Source of the DNA: Sternotherus odoratus
Lineage: Eukaryota > Chordata > Testudines > Kinosternidae
Direction: 5' to 3'
Length of the DNA stretch: 64,000 nucleotides
NCBI GenBank assembly: GCA_032164245.1
Contig: JAVMKO010000003.1
Coordinates: 43,030,890 to 43,094,889, forward strand
The translations under genes were made by a program, and so were the position numbers. Shown piece after piece: positions 10,881 through 21,979 of the stretch. Below the pieces are notes generated by a model. It was given only the letters and a program-made list of their open reading frames with translations, ran no database searches and was not told the origin of the DNA. Each line of letters starts with the position of its first letter. The stretch's first letter is position 1.

Positions 10881-10970
10881 AATGGATTAGACCAGTATTT
10901 AGTCTAGTGACCTGACTGGCACTGGCCTTCAGAGGAAAGTGCAAGAAAGCCAACAGTGGTATAAATACAA
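10868..10970 (-). mobile_element. CR1 3' tail fragment
   Basis: The plus strand reads ACTGCCATAATGGATTAGAC followed by CAGT and GTCTAGTGACCTG. On the minus strand this is the GGTCTGACCCAGTATGGC-type 3' end of the CR1 subfamily that is better preserved at 27500-27820 and 54593-56033. Confidence 0.6.
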
Positions 10971-10985
10971 TAAACTGTCCAAAAG

Positions 10986-11485
10986 TAGGGCCCTACCAAA
11001 TTCACAGTCCATTTTGGTCAATTTCTGGTCATAGGATTTTTAAAATAGGAACTTTCATGATTTCAGCTATTTAAATCTGAAATTTCACAGTGTTGTAATT
11101 GTAGGGGTCCTAACCCAAAAATGAATTCGGGGGGGGGGGGAGTCACAAGGTTATTGTACGGGGTGATGTGGTATTGCTACCCTTGCTTCTGCACTGCCGC
11201 GGGTGGTGGCTCTGCCTTCAGAGCTGGACAACTGGAGAAAGGTGGTTACTGGCCAAGAGCCCAGCTCTGAAGGCAGAGCGCCTCCAGCAGTAGTGCAGAA
11301 GTAAGGATGGCGTGATATGATATTGACATCCTTATTTCTGCACTGCTACCTGCAGAGCTTGCCCCTCAGTCAGCAGCCTTCACTCTCCAGCGAATGGTGG
11401 GTATTGTCACCCTTATTTCTGTGCTGCTGCTGGGGCACTGCCTTCAGAGCTGGGCACTTGGCCAACATCTGCCATTTTCCAGCCA
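10986..11485. mobile_element. hAT-like MITE fragment with a large internal inverted repeat
   Basis: The left end, TAGGGCCCTACCAAATTCAC, is a terminal sequence I recognise from abundant turtle MITEs. The inner part holds a long inverted repeat: CTCTGCCTTCAGAGCTGG (11210-11227) pairs exactly with 11261-11278. The outer arms CTTCTGCACTGC and GTAGTGCAGAAG extend the stem to about 11186-11302. The matching right terminus is absent, so the copy is truncated next to a CR1 fragment. Confidence 0.65.
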
Positions 11486-11489
11486 CCCA

Positions 11490-12075
11490 CATTTTTTCTC
11501 CCACCTTCTTGTAAAAAACTTTTATGTACTTGAAAACTGTTACCGTGTCCCCCCTCAGTTTTTTCTGCACCAGCCTAAACAAACCAAATGTTTTCAGTCT
11601 TTCCTCATAGGTTTTGTTTTCCTGACCTTCCATTATTTTTGTTTCTCTTCTCTGGACTTTTTCCAATTTGTCCACATCTTTCCTGAAATGTGGAACCTAC
11701 AACTAGACACAATGCTCCAGCCGAGGCCTAATCAGCATGGAGTAAAGCAGAAGAATTACTTCTTGTCTTGCTTACAATTCTCCTGCCATCCCAGAACGAT
11801 GTTCACTCTGTTGCCAAAAAAAAAAAAGGGTTACCCTGTTGACTCATATTTACTTTGTGATCCACTGTGATCCCCAGATCCCTTTCTGCTGTACTCCATC
11901 CTAGGCAATCATTTCCCATTTTGTATGTGTGCAACTGCTTGTTCCTTCCTAAGTAGAGTGCTTTGCATTTGTCCTTGTTGAATTTATTTCAAACCATTTC
12001 TCCAGTTTGACCAGATCATTTTGAATTTTAATCCTATTATCCAAAGTACTTATAACCTCTCCTAGATTGGTGTTG
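11490..12075 (-). pseudogene. CR1 ORF2 fragment (RT region after the catalytic motif, to the thumb)
   Basis: On the minus strand, pieces near 11900-12010 match the conserved CR1 stretch of the form LDKLEKW, KFNKDKCKVLHLGR. Pieces near 11520-11675 match VQRR.TK...YEERL, GLF and FKYIK, which lie nearer the ORF2 end. Frameshifts, stops and a short A-run insertion (about 11817-11827) break it. Both ends are truncated, and there is no 3' tail. Confidence 0.8.
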
Positions 12076-12145
12076 CAACCTCAGTAATAAGGTGCGGGGT
12101 AGAGGAAAGAAAGAAATAACAGCCCCAGAAGCAATCTTATACTTA

Positions 12146-12169
12146 TGATGATGATGATGATGATGATGC
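12146..12169. repeat. ATG trinucleotide microsatellite
   Basis: About eight ATG units in a row. On the minus strand they read as poly-His in a short open frame that is not a gene. Confidence 0.95.
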
Positions 12170-12599
12170 AACTGTTTCCCTGTCTTCTGACTGGCCAAAG
12201 CACTTGCCCTGATACTGTTTCTCCATCCATTGTCAGTCACCTTGGCCACTGACATTGACTCATGACACTTCATTACCTGTTCCTTCCCGCTATTAAAGGA
12301 GGCTAAGTCATGTGTTCCCAGATTAAATTACATCAGAATTTCCTTCTTCTAATTAGGACAACCATCAGCCTAGCTTCTAATTCAGATATTGGCTTCCCTG
12401 ATTGTTCAACCTTCCCAGATATATTTGTTAACCTGAGCTAAAGTTGCACATCAGTTCGCTGGGGTTAAAGTAGTATAGTATAGTATAAAGTAGCCTAGAA
12501 TTACTGTTTACCGGTAAGTGGTTAAGCTAAAGGTAACCTGAGAGGGGGACAAGGACCAATAGGAACCGGAGATGCTAATCAGCCTCCAAAGACAAAGAG

Positions 12600-13235
12600 G
12601 GTTTTAATTTCAGTTTCTCTCTCGGGCTGTTCTGTCCCCGGCTATGGGATGAACCACACCTATTTCTTTTACTCTACTCATCTATATATTCTAACCAGCA
12701 ATAACAAGTCAAGTTCAGCAGTAAGTTTTATGCTTGGGTTATATCACTTGGTAATTTTCTCCGTTTGTGGGAATTAATTTTGTGTTTCTCTATAACTTTT
12801 AAGATCTCAGCAGAGAAGAGGTTTGGTTCCTTAATTCTTTTGTGTTCTAAGTGCTGTTCTATTGATTTATTCCTTTCTTTTTTTCTTTAATTAAACTCTT
12901 TCTTTTAAGAATTTGACTGCTTGTTTTCTATTGTGTAAGATCCTGGTTTTAGATCGGGCACGTCTCAGGATCAAGCGAGGTTTTTCTCTCAAGCTTCCCA
13001 GGGAGAGAAAGATAAGTTTGGGGGTTTTGTGGAAAGAGAAAGAAGTGTTCCAAGTTCCCCTATATCATTAAGTTGGAGGTGGCAGCAGTTAGTTCCAGAC
13101 ACAGGAGAAGTTTGTGTTCTGGGGAAAAAAGATAACCTAACCTGATAAAATAAGCTTGGGGTGTTATTTCTTTTTTTCATGCGGGTCCTCACATCTGTAC
13201 CCTCGAGTTCAGAGTGGGGAGGCAATCCTAATAGG
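12600..13235 (+). repeat. LTR-like interspersed repeat (tentative)
   Basis: The block ends with a conserved phrase, GGTCCTCACATCTGTACCCT then GAGTTCAGAGTGGGG. I recognise this from a high-copy turtle repeat that resembles an endogenous retrovirus LTR end. Upstream are an ATTAAA signal in a T-rich context (about 12887-12900) and a purine-rich stretch. I cannot place the left end or find a target duplication. It could also be another class of repeat. Confidence 0.35.
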
Positions 13236-14920
13236 GGTCCACAAATAGAATCGCATAGCTAGGAGATGACCAGTGTTGCAGGAACTCTGACCTGCCCCGG
13301 GCTCCCCACATCCATTTGTTACCCCTTGATAATGGTAGCTCCTTTTAGAAATGCCTATTCCTTGTTTTGTATGTAGAGTCAACACTGATACCTCTGCCAA
13401 CTCTCCATTTTGTGCGGAAATCCTCTGATGCTGCAACAGAACAGAGGAAATCTTTGATCTTTATTGAAGAGACTATGTTTCATTCTGAACAGGAAATAAT
13501 AGATGTGAAATCTCATATGCTAGAAAATTATCAAATACTAAGGCTGAATCCTGGTGTGTCTAGACGAGGATAGCTTAGTAGCGAAAGGTCACTATCCTCC
13601 AGCCTTGCAGTCTGCCATTCTGTTTAGGTCTGGTCCACATCTGGGGATCTCTGGCATCTGGGAATCTCTGAAGGATGTCCCAGCTATAGCCCTGAGCTTG
13701 CTACAGGGAGGGATAATGTCATGGGAGCCCTTATGCTATACACATGCTCTCTGAGGATTCTCCTATGCTGAGAGGCTCCTTCTCTGGCCAGTGAGGCTGG
13801 CCTTAGGGAAGTTTTATATAAGTGGGGTAGGGAAATGATATTGTAACTCACAAAGGGATCTGATGATGTGTTTTGTTGGCGTGCTCAGCAAAACGAGTCC
13901 AAATGTCTTCTGCTGATACTCCTGAGAATATTGGCTGTGACAAGCCAACCAAGAAACCAGGAGAAATATGACCAAACTTAACCAGCCCAGTTCAAAATGA
14001 ATAAATCCTGCATTTAAATGTGTAATAACAAAAAATACAAAAATTGAATTTAAAATTTTAATATAAAGCATTTGGAAAGATATACTTTTTCACAAAAATT
14101 TGAGTGTTTTGAATTTCAAGTCTGATATTTTGCACAGCACTCATAAATACCACTTTGGCTAGTTTTATTTTTCTTGCAAGGTAGTGCTCATATAAGTCTC
14201 ATTCCTCGTGTGCACCTTTATTCTTTATCCTGGCCTAACACATTTTTTCCTTTGCCAAAGACTGTAGTATTCATGCTGGCTTCTGTGTAAGTTCTCAGCC
14301 CAATATGCAACTGAGTCATGCAGATTCTTCTGCAGATACTGGGAAAGTTAATTAATTACTCATCTAACTAGATGCCCCTCAAAGAGATGTCCCAGCATGA
14401 CATTGAGCAGTATGGATGAATGCCAGGTGATGCATTGCTAATGTAAGAGTGTAATGTAATGTAAGTAATGTAATGTAAGAGTAATGTAAGAGTGGCCACC
14501 TCAAGTTTGTTAATGACCTCAGATATAATTGAAGGGAAATAATGTGGTTTCATGCAAAAGAATCTAGCCCATTTGTCACTCAGAGGCTTTAGCTGTTTGA
14601 CTACATACATATGCCTATGGCAATCACTTAGGAGCAAGAGGAAAAGAGGAACTAAAGTGAACAAAGTCACAGCTTCATTCACATGAAATAGTTTTAGTAG
14701 TGGAAGATTCCAACTACTGGGAGTAAAAAGAGACGTGGGCATTATTTTCAATGTTGTAAGCAGATCCCATTTAAATATCATTTTTGAAATGTCCTACTGA
14801 AATAATATTTTTTTTGCTTATCCCTCAACCAGTGCTTCAGTGAAAGTGAGCTAACCAAGAACTATGTGTACCTACGATTCCATGGGGGATCTTATAAAAA
14901 TGAGGAAGGGTGATCTAGTG
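13236..14920. other. No recognised gene; short TAATG tandem repeat
   Basis: GTAATGTAAGA-type units repeat at about 14439-14492. No domain or repeat terminus was recognised in the rest. Confidence 0.4.
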
Positions 14921-15150
14921 CAGCATTCCTCAAAGTTTTTCCCCCGTGGCCCCTTTCCACAGTCCCGTTTCCACTTGCGGGCAGAGGGTATGTCCGCCGA
15001 AATGCCGCCAAATAGAAAGCTTCCGCTTTCAGCAGCATTTCGGCAGGACAAAAATAGAAACCTTCCGCTTTCGGCAATCCCCCGGGACTGATCCTGTGGT
15101 GGCACCGGGACACCCCAAGCGGTGCGCACACCCTACTTTGAAGACCACTG
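14921..15150. mobile_element. hAT (Charlie-like) MITE, 230 bp
   Basis: The ends are CAGCATTCCTCAAAGT on the left and, reverse-complemented from the right, CAGTGGTCTTCAAAGT. The 8-bp duplication ATCTAGTG is exact on both sides (14913-14920 and 15151-15158). Inside is a partial duplication of about 45 bp around AAATAGAAA.CTTCCGCTTTC. It is inserted at the start of a MIR element. Confidence 0.92.
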
Positions 15151-15158
15151 ATCTAGTG

Positions 15159-15224
15159 GGTAGGAAAAGTGACTTGGACTTGGATTCAGGACACCTACTT
15201 TCAATTCCTGACCCAGGCAAAGAA
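15159..15224 (+). mobile_element. MIR/CORE-SINE, left part
   Basis: The sequence (GTGACTTGGACTTGGATTCA then GGACACCTACTTTCAATTCC) matches the tRNA-related head of MIR. It is separated from its right half (15556-15665) by a CR1 insertion. It is cut on the left by the hAT MITE. Confidence 0.7.
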
Positions 15225-15227
15225 GAC

Positions 15228-15554
15228 TCCCTGTTCGACCTGTATGCCAGCAAGTTAACAAAGTGTGGATTGGATGAATGGAATAAAGGTGGATAGAAAG
15301 CTGGCAGTGATCTAATTGCAGTGGGGGAGGTCTAGATTGGATATTAGGAATACCTATTTCACTAGGAGGGTGGTGAAACACTGGAATGGGTTATGTAGGG
15401 AGGTGGTGGAATCTCTTTCCTTAGAGGTTTTTAAGGTCAGGCTTGACAAAGCCCTGGCTGGGATGATTTAGTTGGGGTCAGTCCTGCTTTGACAGTGGTT
15501 GGACTAGATGACCTCCTCAGGTCCCTTCCAACCCTAATCTTCTATGATTCTATA
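15228..15554 (+). mobile_element. CR1 fragment (internally deleted) with 3' tail
   Basis: A short piece resembling the RT region (KLTKCGLDEW) is joined to the ORF2 C-terminal segment ([15 protein letters not shown] in broken frames). A 3' tail follows, ending TTCTATGATTCTATAG. It lies inside the MIR copy. Confidence 0.8.
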
Positions 15555-15555
15555 G

Positions 15556-15665
15556 CCTTGGGCAAGTTACGTCATCTACCCTGTCCCTCAGTTCCCCATC
15601 TGTAAAGTGGTGGTAATAGTACCTCGAAGGGTAAAATCTGTTAATGATGGAGTGGTACTTCACCA
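15556..15665 (+). mobile_element. MIR/CORE-SINE, right part
   Basis: CCTTGGGCAAGTTACGTCAT is followed by CCTCAGTTCCCCATCTGTAA and GTGGTGGTAATAGTACCTCG. This is the MIR core in the same orientation as the left part. Confidence 0.8.
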
Positions 15666-18235
15666 CTGTCATGATTTGGGCTATATGAGTACATAGAAAG
15701 AATGACATAATGCATTAAATGGTTTTCAGTGAGCACTGACCAACTTTTTAAACAACTCAGGTAATATTTTTTCTCTTAGTAATCGGTGTTACTTGTTGGC
15801 AGGCAATGTGTCACATCTGCTGCTTGCCCTTAAAACTGCCCTTGGCTGATTAAGGAAAGGATTACTAGGATTTGGTGGTCCTTCCCTGCCAATTTCTGCA
15901 GCAAAGATGAGATAACAGTATGACAGATTTTCATTTGTCCATATGGCATATATCTCTCATAGCACTATGTGCCCACCGAATACCCAATTGTTTTGAGAAC
16001 ACCAGAGAAGCAATTAAATGAAAAATTTATTACCTTGAAGGTTTTGTTCAGGTTCGACTTGAGTTCTGGTCAAAGAGTTTGATTTGTTTTCTTTTCTTTT
16101 TTCCAATCAGGTCCACCCATTTCTAGTTTACACTGACAGGAGTTCATACCTTTACCCTAAATGTTTGGCAAATTATGAATATCTGCAAGCAAAAAATGAA
16201 TTGTGAGATTTTACAAAGTTCAGGAATTCACTACAGGAAACATTTTGGTGTTTCTACCAATAAATATATATTCATAGTGAAAAATACCTTTTAAAAAAAA
16301 TCTCCTTGCTCAAATAATGTGTGTGGGGTTTTTTTTTTTTCCAAATTTGTGCATGGTTTCATTTTGCCACTTTTCTTAAAGTGAAAATAGCTTCTTTTAG
16401 AAAAAAATTCTGAAAGCAAAAACAGGATTTTCCTACCGTGTTACCTGCAACATAAATGGTTTCTTATAACTCTGCTGTGCCCACAGACTCATGTTGCTAA
16501 ATTTGAAATGGATCATTGATCTGTCTCTCTCTCCTCCTCTTTCTTCTTTAAAATTGGGGTGATAATGGGCCTAAATCACTTTTTGCTCTTTACTTTCAGG
16601 ACAATTTTTCCACCTTTGAAAAGATTCCGGAAGAGACAAGGAAAAGATGTCTCAAACTGAACACCTTAAAATTGAGACATCCAAAATCAGTAGTGACTTT
16701 TGAAAAAAAAATAGCACAAATCTTACTTTACATGTCCATATAAATTAATATTTAGTGGTATTATTCAGGGCAGTAGAACAAGGCTAAAGGGCAGTAGAAC
16801 ATGGCTATATTTTTCTATAAGTAAAATAAAAACTTATAGAAAATGACAAAAGTATACAAAAATTAATATAATTGACTTCTTTGGAACTATAACCGTTTAC
16901 ACCAACAGAGGCTCTGCCTGTTACATTGACTTCACCAAATTTAGGAAAATTAGGCTCTCGTCTTAAGCTGAGCTGCTTTTAAAAACAATGTCTGCTTTAC
17001 AAATTTGGCTACCAGCCTAGTGAAAAAAATTCCTTCTTTGTCAGTCATGAGTCAATGCCAGATTTAAAGCTTCCACGTTTGTGTTTATGAATTCTCCGTG
17101 GCCAAGTTAACTATAAATGTACCCTACTTAACGGATAATTGTTCCCTCATAAAACTATCTTTCTAAATAGCTGTATAGATGAATCTGTAATCCATATTAC
17201 ATATTCAGAAATTTCTGATTGTCCTGCAGGAAAGTGCTCAGCTAAGGCCCCAGTTCTAAGGGGTAACATACTTTCAAGTAGCCCCTCTGATTTCAGTGTG
17301 CAGCTACTTGTGGAGTAAAAGGACTGATCCAAAGTTCACTGAAGTTAATAAAAAGATTCCCATTCACTTGAGTACGCTTGGGTCAGGCAATATGTTACTG
17401 CTTAAAATGCAGAGATGAGGGTTGGAATCAGACCTTACTGAAGATATTTTTTTAAAACATGATTGTGATGACTAATAACATTATACTGTGATGCAGAAGA
17501 ACTTATTCCACTAGCATTCTGCACATCTTTTATTAGAGAAAATTGAGGGGCTTTCTATTTTTTAAAAAGAGAACGAGAGAGAGAGAAGAGCTTTTTGATT
17601 TAAATCATTATAAAATGAATCAGTGTATATGGGAGGAATTCATAATTTGGGCACTTATTGTCAGCTTTTCAGTAACACCTACACTTCTCTGTACAGGGAG
17701 ATGCATTGCCTGCTAAGAATTACAGCTAAAAGAGGAAATTAATTTCATCATTGCTGATAATTTTTAATTACTGCTGCTAAGTGATGAATCAACCTCATTT
17801 TGTGAAGAACACAATTGCTATTTATTGCCTGTGTATAAATGTATATTTTGGGAAACTTAAAATAATGTTGTTGGGGTTTTTTGAGATATCAGGCAGGTAC
17901 AATTTTGAAATGTAGATAAGAAAGGGTTAGTTGGTGCAGGTTTGCTCTCGAGTTTTAAAGACTGGAATATAATCTTCAATTTTGAAACACAACATCCTTC
18001 CTTGACTTTAATCTGTTGGTGGGTTTGTAGTGCAATATGAGAACAGAAGATAATAGTCTAATCTCTTGAAGTAAGGATGAGGACAGGACAGAAATATATC
18101 ACAATTTAACTGTACCATCTGTGTTTCCAATTAAAAATGGAAAGGGTGAATTCATGAATTTAAGAGAGACAGGACATAAGTTTCAATTAGAGTCCTTATT
18201 TCACATATTAATGGTCGCTGTGGCATGCTGAGGGG
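15666..18235. other. AT-rich stretch, no recognised feature
   Basis: Several short homopolymer runs and a GA-rich patch at 17574-17588. No gene or repeat terminus was recognised. Confidence 0.4.
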
Positions 18236-19075
18236 ACAGCATCTGTGCCTACTACCTGGTCTTGGAATTTGATTGAAACTAGTAGGAAAACACAATACAT
18301 GCTCTACCAAGAGCTCTTGTGGGTCAGTTCTCATGCGGTCACTTGGACATTGAGGCCACAAAAGACATTATGTGCATCTCTGATGTTCTGTTCTGAATCA
18401 AACCTGGCACATCACAATTTAAGTCTTCTAGGGGGTCTTTACCCTCCTGCTTTCATTGGGTCATAGTCGAAGAAGATTCTCACAGGGAAGTTGATAGGCA
18501 TTCAGAGCAGAAGTCCGTTCCACCTAAAGAACTTTGGGTGGCAGTTTGAGAGAGCAGGACCAGTTCATTAAGAACACTGATCTTTTCATTCAACTTGAAT
18601 TCAAACCATTTGGTGTTTTTGATCATTCAGAAATTGTATTGATATTGATAATGAGAGGCCATGTTTCAGTCCCACAAATCAAAACATTGACCATTACAGT
18701 ATTAAATATCTTCGGCTTCATCTCTCTACTTATCAGGGTGTTTGGGTTGCAAAAGGTGTTATTCATGAGGCACCCCATTACTGAAGATGGTTTTGCAGTG
18801 AGGGGTTTAAGTTATTTCTGAAAGCCACCCATATTGTCACCAACAGACCCACGGAAATCCCCAGCAATCTCTACTGGGTTGTGTCCCACTAAAATGCTGG
18901 GGCCCTCAGTGTATTTGAAATAGCAGATTTGAGGAGTTTTGGTTTTACCCCAATTAATATTCAGGCCAATTCTTGCCACTGAGCTTTCCCAGGTTTCAAG
19001 TGCCGCAACTAGCTCGTCCATTGATTCATCAACTACCACTATGTCATCGGCAAAATTGTTGTTAATGATATTCTT
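18236..19075 (-). pseudogene. Decayed non-CR1 LINE reverse transcriptase (FADD motif to C-terminus)
   Basis: Read on the minus strand, the frame entering at about 19075 gives FADDIVVVDESMDELVAALE. FADD is the RT catalytic motif C (codons at 19043-19054). It is followed by ETWESSVARIGLNINWGKTK, the helix and KTK motif that follow the YADD box in many LINEs. Farther on are broken segments resembling KIFNTVMVNVLI.G.ETWPL, and an H/R-rich region that resembles the YGxExW and GRPK parts downstream of RT in L2-, R4/Dong- or RTE-like LINEs. CR1 copies in this window have a different sequence here. Stops and frameshifts show it is inactive. I cannot name the clade. Confidence 0.65.
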
Positions 19076-19110
19076 ATAATCAAGGCATATGCCTAAGATG
19101 CATTTACTAA

Positions 19111-19878
19111 GGCTATATCTACATTAGAGATGCAAGTTGACCTATATTAGGTTGCCTTACACCCACCACAGCAATTACTGCAGTGGTGCATGTCCACACT
19201 ACCCTCCTGGGTCAGTAATGCGTGTCCTTACCAGGAGCTCTTCCATCAACCTAAGAAGGGTCAGTGTGTGGAGCTCCATGGAAGCTCCCTTCTGGGACCT
19301 CGGCTGCATCACAGGCTCCTGGGCCCCTGCAGGCTGGCTCCTCCCCACTCCCTGTTAGGTTGTCACATGTTTCCTGTTACACTGCTGTTTTTAGCAATGT
19401 AGCATCCCCTTACCTCCCTCTCTGCTGTAAAAGACTCCCTTAGCAGGGAAAAGGGAAAGGGAAAGCAGTAGGGTTCCAACAGTGGGGAAAGGCTCTGTCA
19501 GTTCTTCAACACTGGAGCCCTTACCACTGCAGGCAAAGGCTCTGGCAGTGGGGAAAGGATATCAGGTCCCTGCTGCTGGAGCCCTTCCCCACCCAAAAAA
19601 AGACTCTGGCAATGGTGGAAGCCTCCGCCAGCTCCGATCTGCTGGAGCTTTTCTCCTTTGCAAGGAAAGGCTCTGGCAGAGGGGAGGCAGCTGGGAAAAG
19701 TTCCAGCAGCTCCCTGCTACTGGAGCCCTTCCTCACCACAGGGAAAGAGTCTGGCAGTGGAAAGCCATCTGCAGAGCCTTTCACTGACATACCGTAGTGG
19801 GGATGCAGCCTTCTTTTCATTGTGACTTGTAATTACACATGTACTATGCACTGCCACCAGTGGAGTGTAGATGTAGCC
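19111..19878. mobile_element. PIF/Harbinger-like MITE with internal tandem repeats
   Basis: The left end is GGCTATATCTACATT. The right end, reverse-complemented, is GGCTACATCTACACT. The flanking triplets TAA (19108-19110) and TAG (19879-19881) are a near-match for the 3-bp duplication of this superfamily. There is no transposase. The core contains a minisatellite-like array. Confidence 0.65.
19465..19770. repeat. Minisatellite inside the MITE, about four units of roughly 70 bp
   Basis: The units repeat GGAAAGGCTCTGGCAGTGGGG and TACTGGAGCCCTTCC(T/C)CACC with substitutions. They open Ser/Gly/Pro-rich frames on both strands (for example 19482-19787), which are not genes. Confidence 0.7.
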
Positions 19879-20047
19879 TAGGAATCACATACATGTATCC
19901 ACAGATGGAATTTTGCCCATATAACTTTGCTCTCATTTATAGCACTGTAAAATTAGGAGTATCTCCACTGAAGTCAGTGGAGTAGATCAGTATTACACTT
20001 GTGTATGTGAGTTAAGAATTGGACCCAGATGTCCCAGTCTAGGAAAG

Positions 20048-20140
20048 TATGTAAGCACATGCATAATTTTAAGGACATGAATGGCCCTGTTGAAGGCAAT
20101 GAGACTATTCACATGCTTAAAATTATGCATTTTCTTAATT
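20048..20140. repeat. Palindromic repeat (CACATGCTTAA family), copy 1
   Basis: AAGCACATGCATAATTTTAA pairs with TTAAAATTATGCATTTTCTT across a centre that includes CATGAATGG and ACTATTCACATG. The arms are nearly complementary. Related copies lie at 21768-21905, at 26300-26395 (split by an LTR-like element) and at 31818-31995. Confidence 0.7.
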
Positions 20141-21458
20141 CCTGGGCTAGGTCAAGGTGTTAGTCTCTGCTACCTGCTTTTGGAACTGTGAACTAGAACT
20201 GAAAGGCCTATTACTTGTCCTGTCCTATGTCCTATAAAATTTACTAGGGAGGTAAGTAACTGAGTTCTATGAAAATGTACTGGAGATATAATCAAATTAT
20301 TCTGAATTCAATAGAAATGTAATAAAGATCTAATCAAATTATTCTGAAATTTTATGGAATATAAAATTTGAACTATCAATAGATTTTGAACCATCCTCTA
20401 GAATTCTGTAGCTGACATATAAATGTATTGTTTTCTATTGGATAGTTAAAGAACATATAGAAAGGTTATCATTTCCTCTTACATTCTCTAGAAGATTTTT
20501 TAATTTGCTGAGCTCTCTAATCTGCTCAAGTTTCAAGACTTTTCTACATGAACAAAACATTTATGACCATGAACAAAAATTAAAAAACATCATTTGTAGT
20601 GTCTATCAGTGTCTAAACCTTGTGGTTTCAACAGAAAACTAAAGTATAAATTGTATCTATAGAGGTGGTGGTTATATAATAAACAACACAACAAGAAATA
20701 TTATGACACCAATACCATAGGTTTGATAATAGCAATCTGTCTATTTAGTGTAATATTACTAGCTATTTTTACTAATATCTGAAAAGTAAATCTCGGTTCC
20801 ACAAAATCATCATTTTTTCACAGAAAATATATTGTATTTTAATGTTGTATTTATTACAATTATTAGGTTAGGATGCATATTTGCTTTGCAATTTCAGTTT
20901 CCTCATCAGCATCACAACTAAAGTTTATGGTAATCATTCACAGAAAAAAGTGATGGATTGCAGACAGCTTGGTTTGGTTTCACAGTTGAAATGAAATGTA
21001 AGGGACTAGATTACAAAATGGGCATAAATTGTTTATAAGTAAGTGAAATTATGCTCAATTTTGCACTGCAGTGTATTTCTTAATGTTACACTGCATCAGA
21101 AGATAGACAGGATTTCAGCTAGCATACATATATTCATTTGTAAGAAGCATGGAGAAGAGGACTGTATATAACTCCATTGATTATATATTTTCACTTCCAG
21201 ATCTGTGAGTCCAAATATGGTTGAGTGCCTGCTGAAGCAAGATGGTCGTTATTCTACATTACAAAACCATAACACGGTTCAGCAAAAGTCTAGGATTAGG
21301 ATAACAAGTATGATAATCATGGCTAATGTTTATTAACAGAGCTTTGAAGTGTACATTATACAGTGCCTCCATGTATAATTGACCCTGATTTTGATGACAG
21401 GAAGGTTTGAACCTAGGACCTTCAATGCTAAAACAGTACCTCTATTTCAGTGAAAGGA
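20141..21458. other. AT-rich stretch, no recognised feature
   Basis: A short direct duplication, TAATCAAATTATTCTGAA, occurs at about 20290 and 20332. Nothing else is supported. Confidence 0.4.
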
Positions 21459-21461
21459 TAA

Positions 21462-21748
21462 GGGCTCGTCTACACTGTAAATTGGCGCAACTGGGATCAA
21501 TGCAGCGGCATCAATTTAGCAGGTCTGGTGAAGACGTGATGAGTTGATGGGAGAGCACTCTACCATCAACTTCAGAACTCCACCTCCCCGAGAGGTGGAA
21601 GTTAAGTTGGCAGAAGAGCACCTCCCCCTACACAGCATGGTGTAAATACCAAGTTAGGACAATGTAAGCTACGTCGCTGTGGGGTGATTTTTTCACCTCC
21701 CAGAGTAATCTAACTTACATCAACTTCAGTGGCAGTGTAGATCAGGCC
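21462..21748. mobile_element. PIF/Harbinger-like MITE, 287 bp
   Basis: The termini are GGGCTCGTCTACACTG and, reverse-complemented, GGCCTGATCTACACTG. The TAA triplet is duplicated exactly at both ends (21459-21461 and 21749-21751). A TWA-type 3-bp target duplication is typical of this superfamily. An inner palindrome (CACCTCCCCGAGAGGTGG) is at about 21581-21598. Confidence 0.85.
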
Positions 21749-21767
21749 TAAGGCACCAGCAAGGCAC

Positions 21768-21905
21768 TTAAGCACCTGCTTTAATTTAAATCCCTCCATA
21801 TATAGCAAAGTATTTAAGGATGTATTTACTTTTAAACATATGATTAAATCCCATTGACTTCACTGGGACCTAAGCAGATACTTAAACACTTTGGTGAATC
21901 AAGGC
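21768..21905. repeat. Palindromic repeat (CACATGCTTAA family), copy 2
   Basis: It contains AAGGCACTTAAGCACCTGCT, CCCATTGACTTCACTGGGAC and AAACACTTTGGTGAATCAAG. These are the left, centre and right phrases of this family. The copy is diverged and directly follows a Harbinger-like MITE. Confidence 0.6.
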
Positions 21906-21979
21906 CTGTATTCTTCATGGCTTATCTATCTGGTGCCTTACTGTACACCAGCAGGGGTGTAAATTCTAATGCACATGAG

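Noticed and set aside
12037..12273. His-rich minus-strand frame
   Set aside because: The His run is a translated ATG microsatellite.
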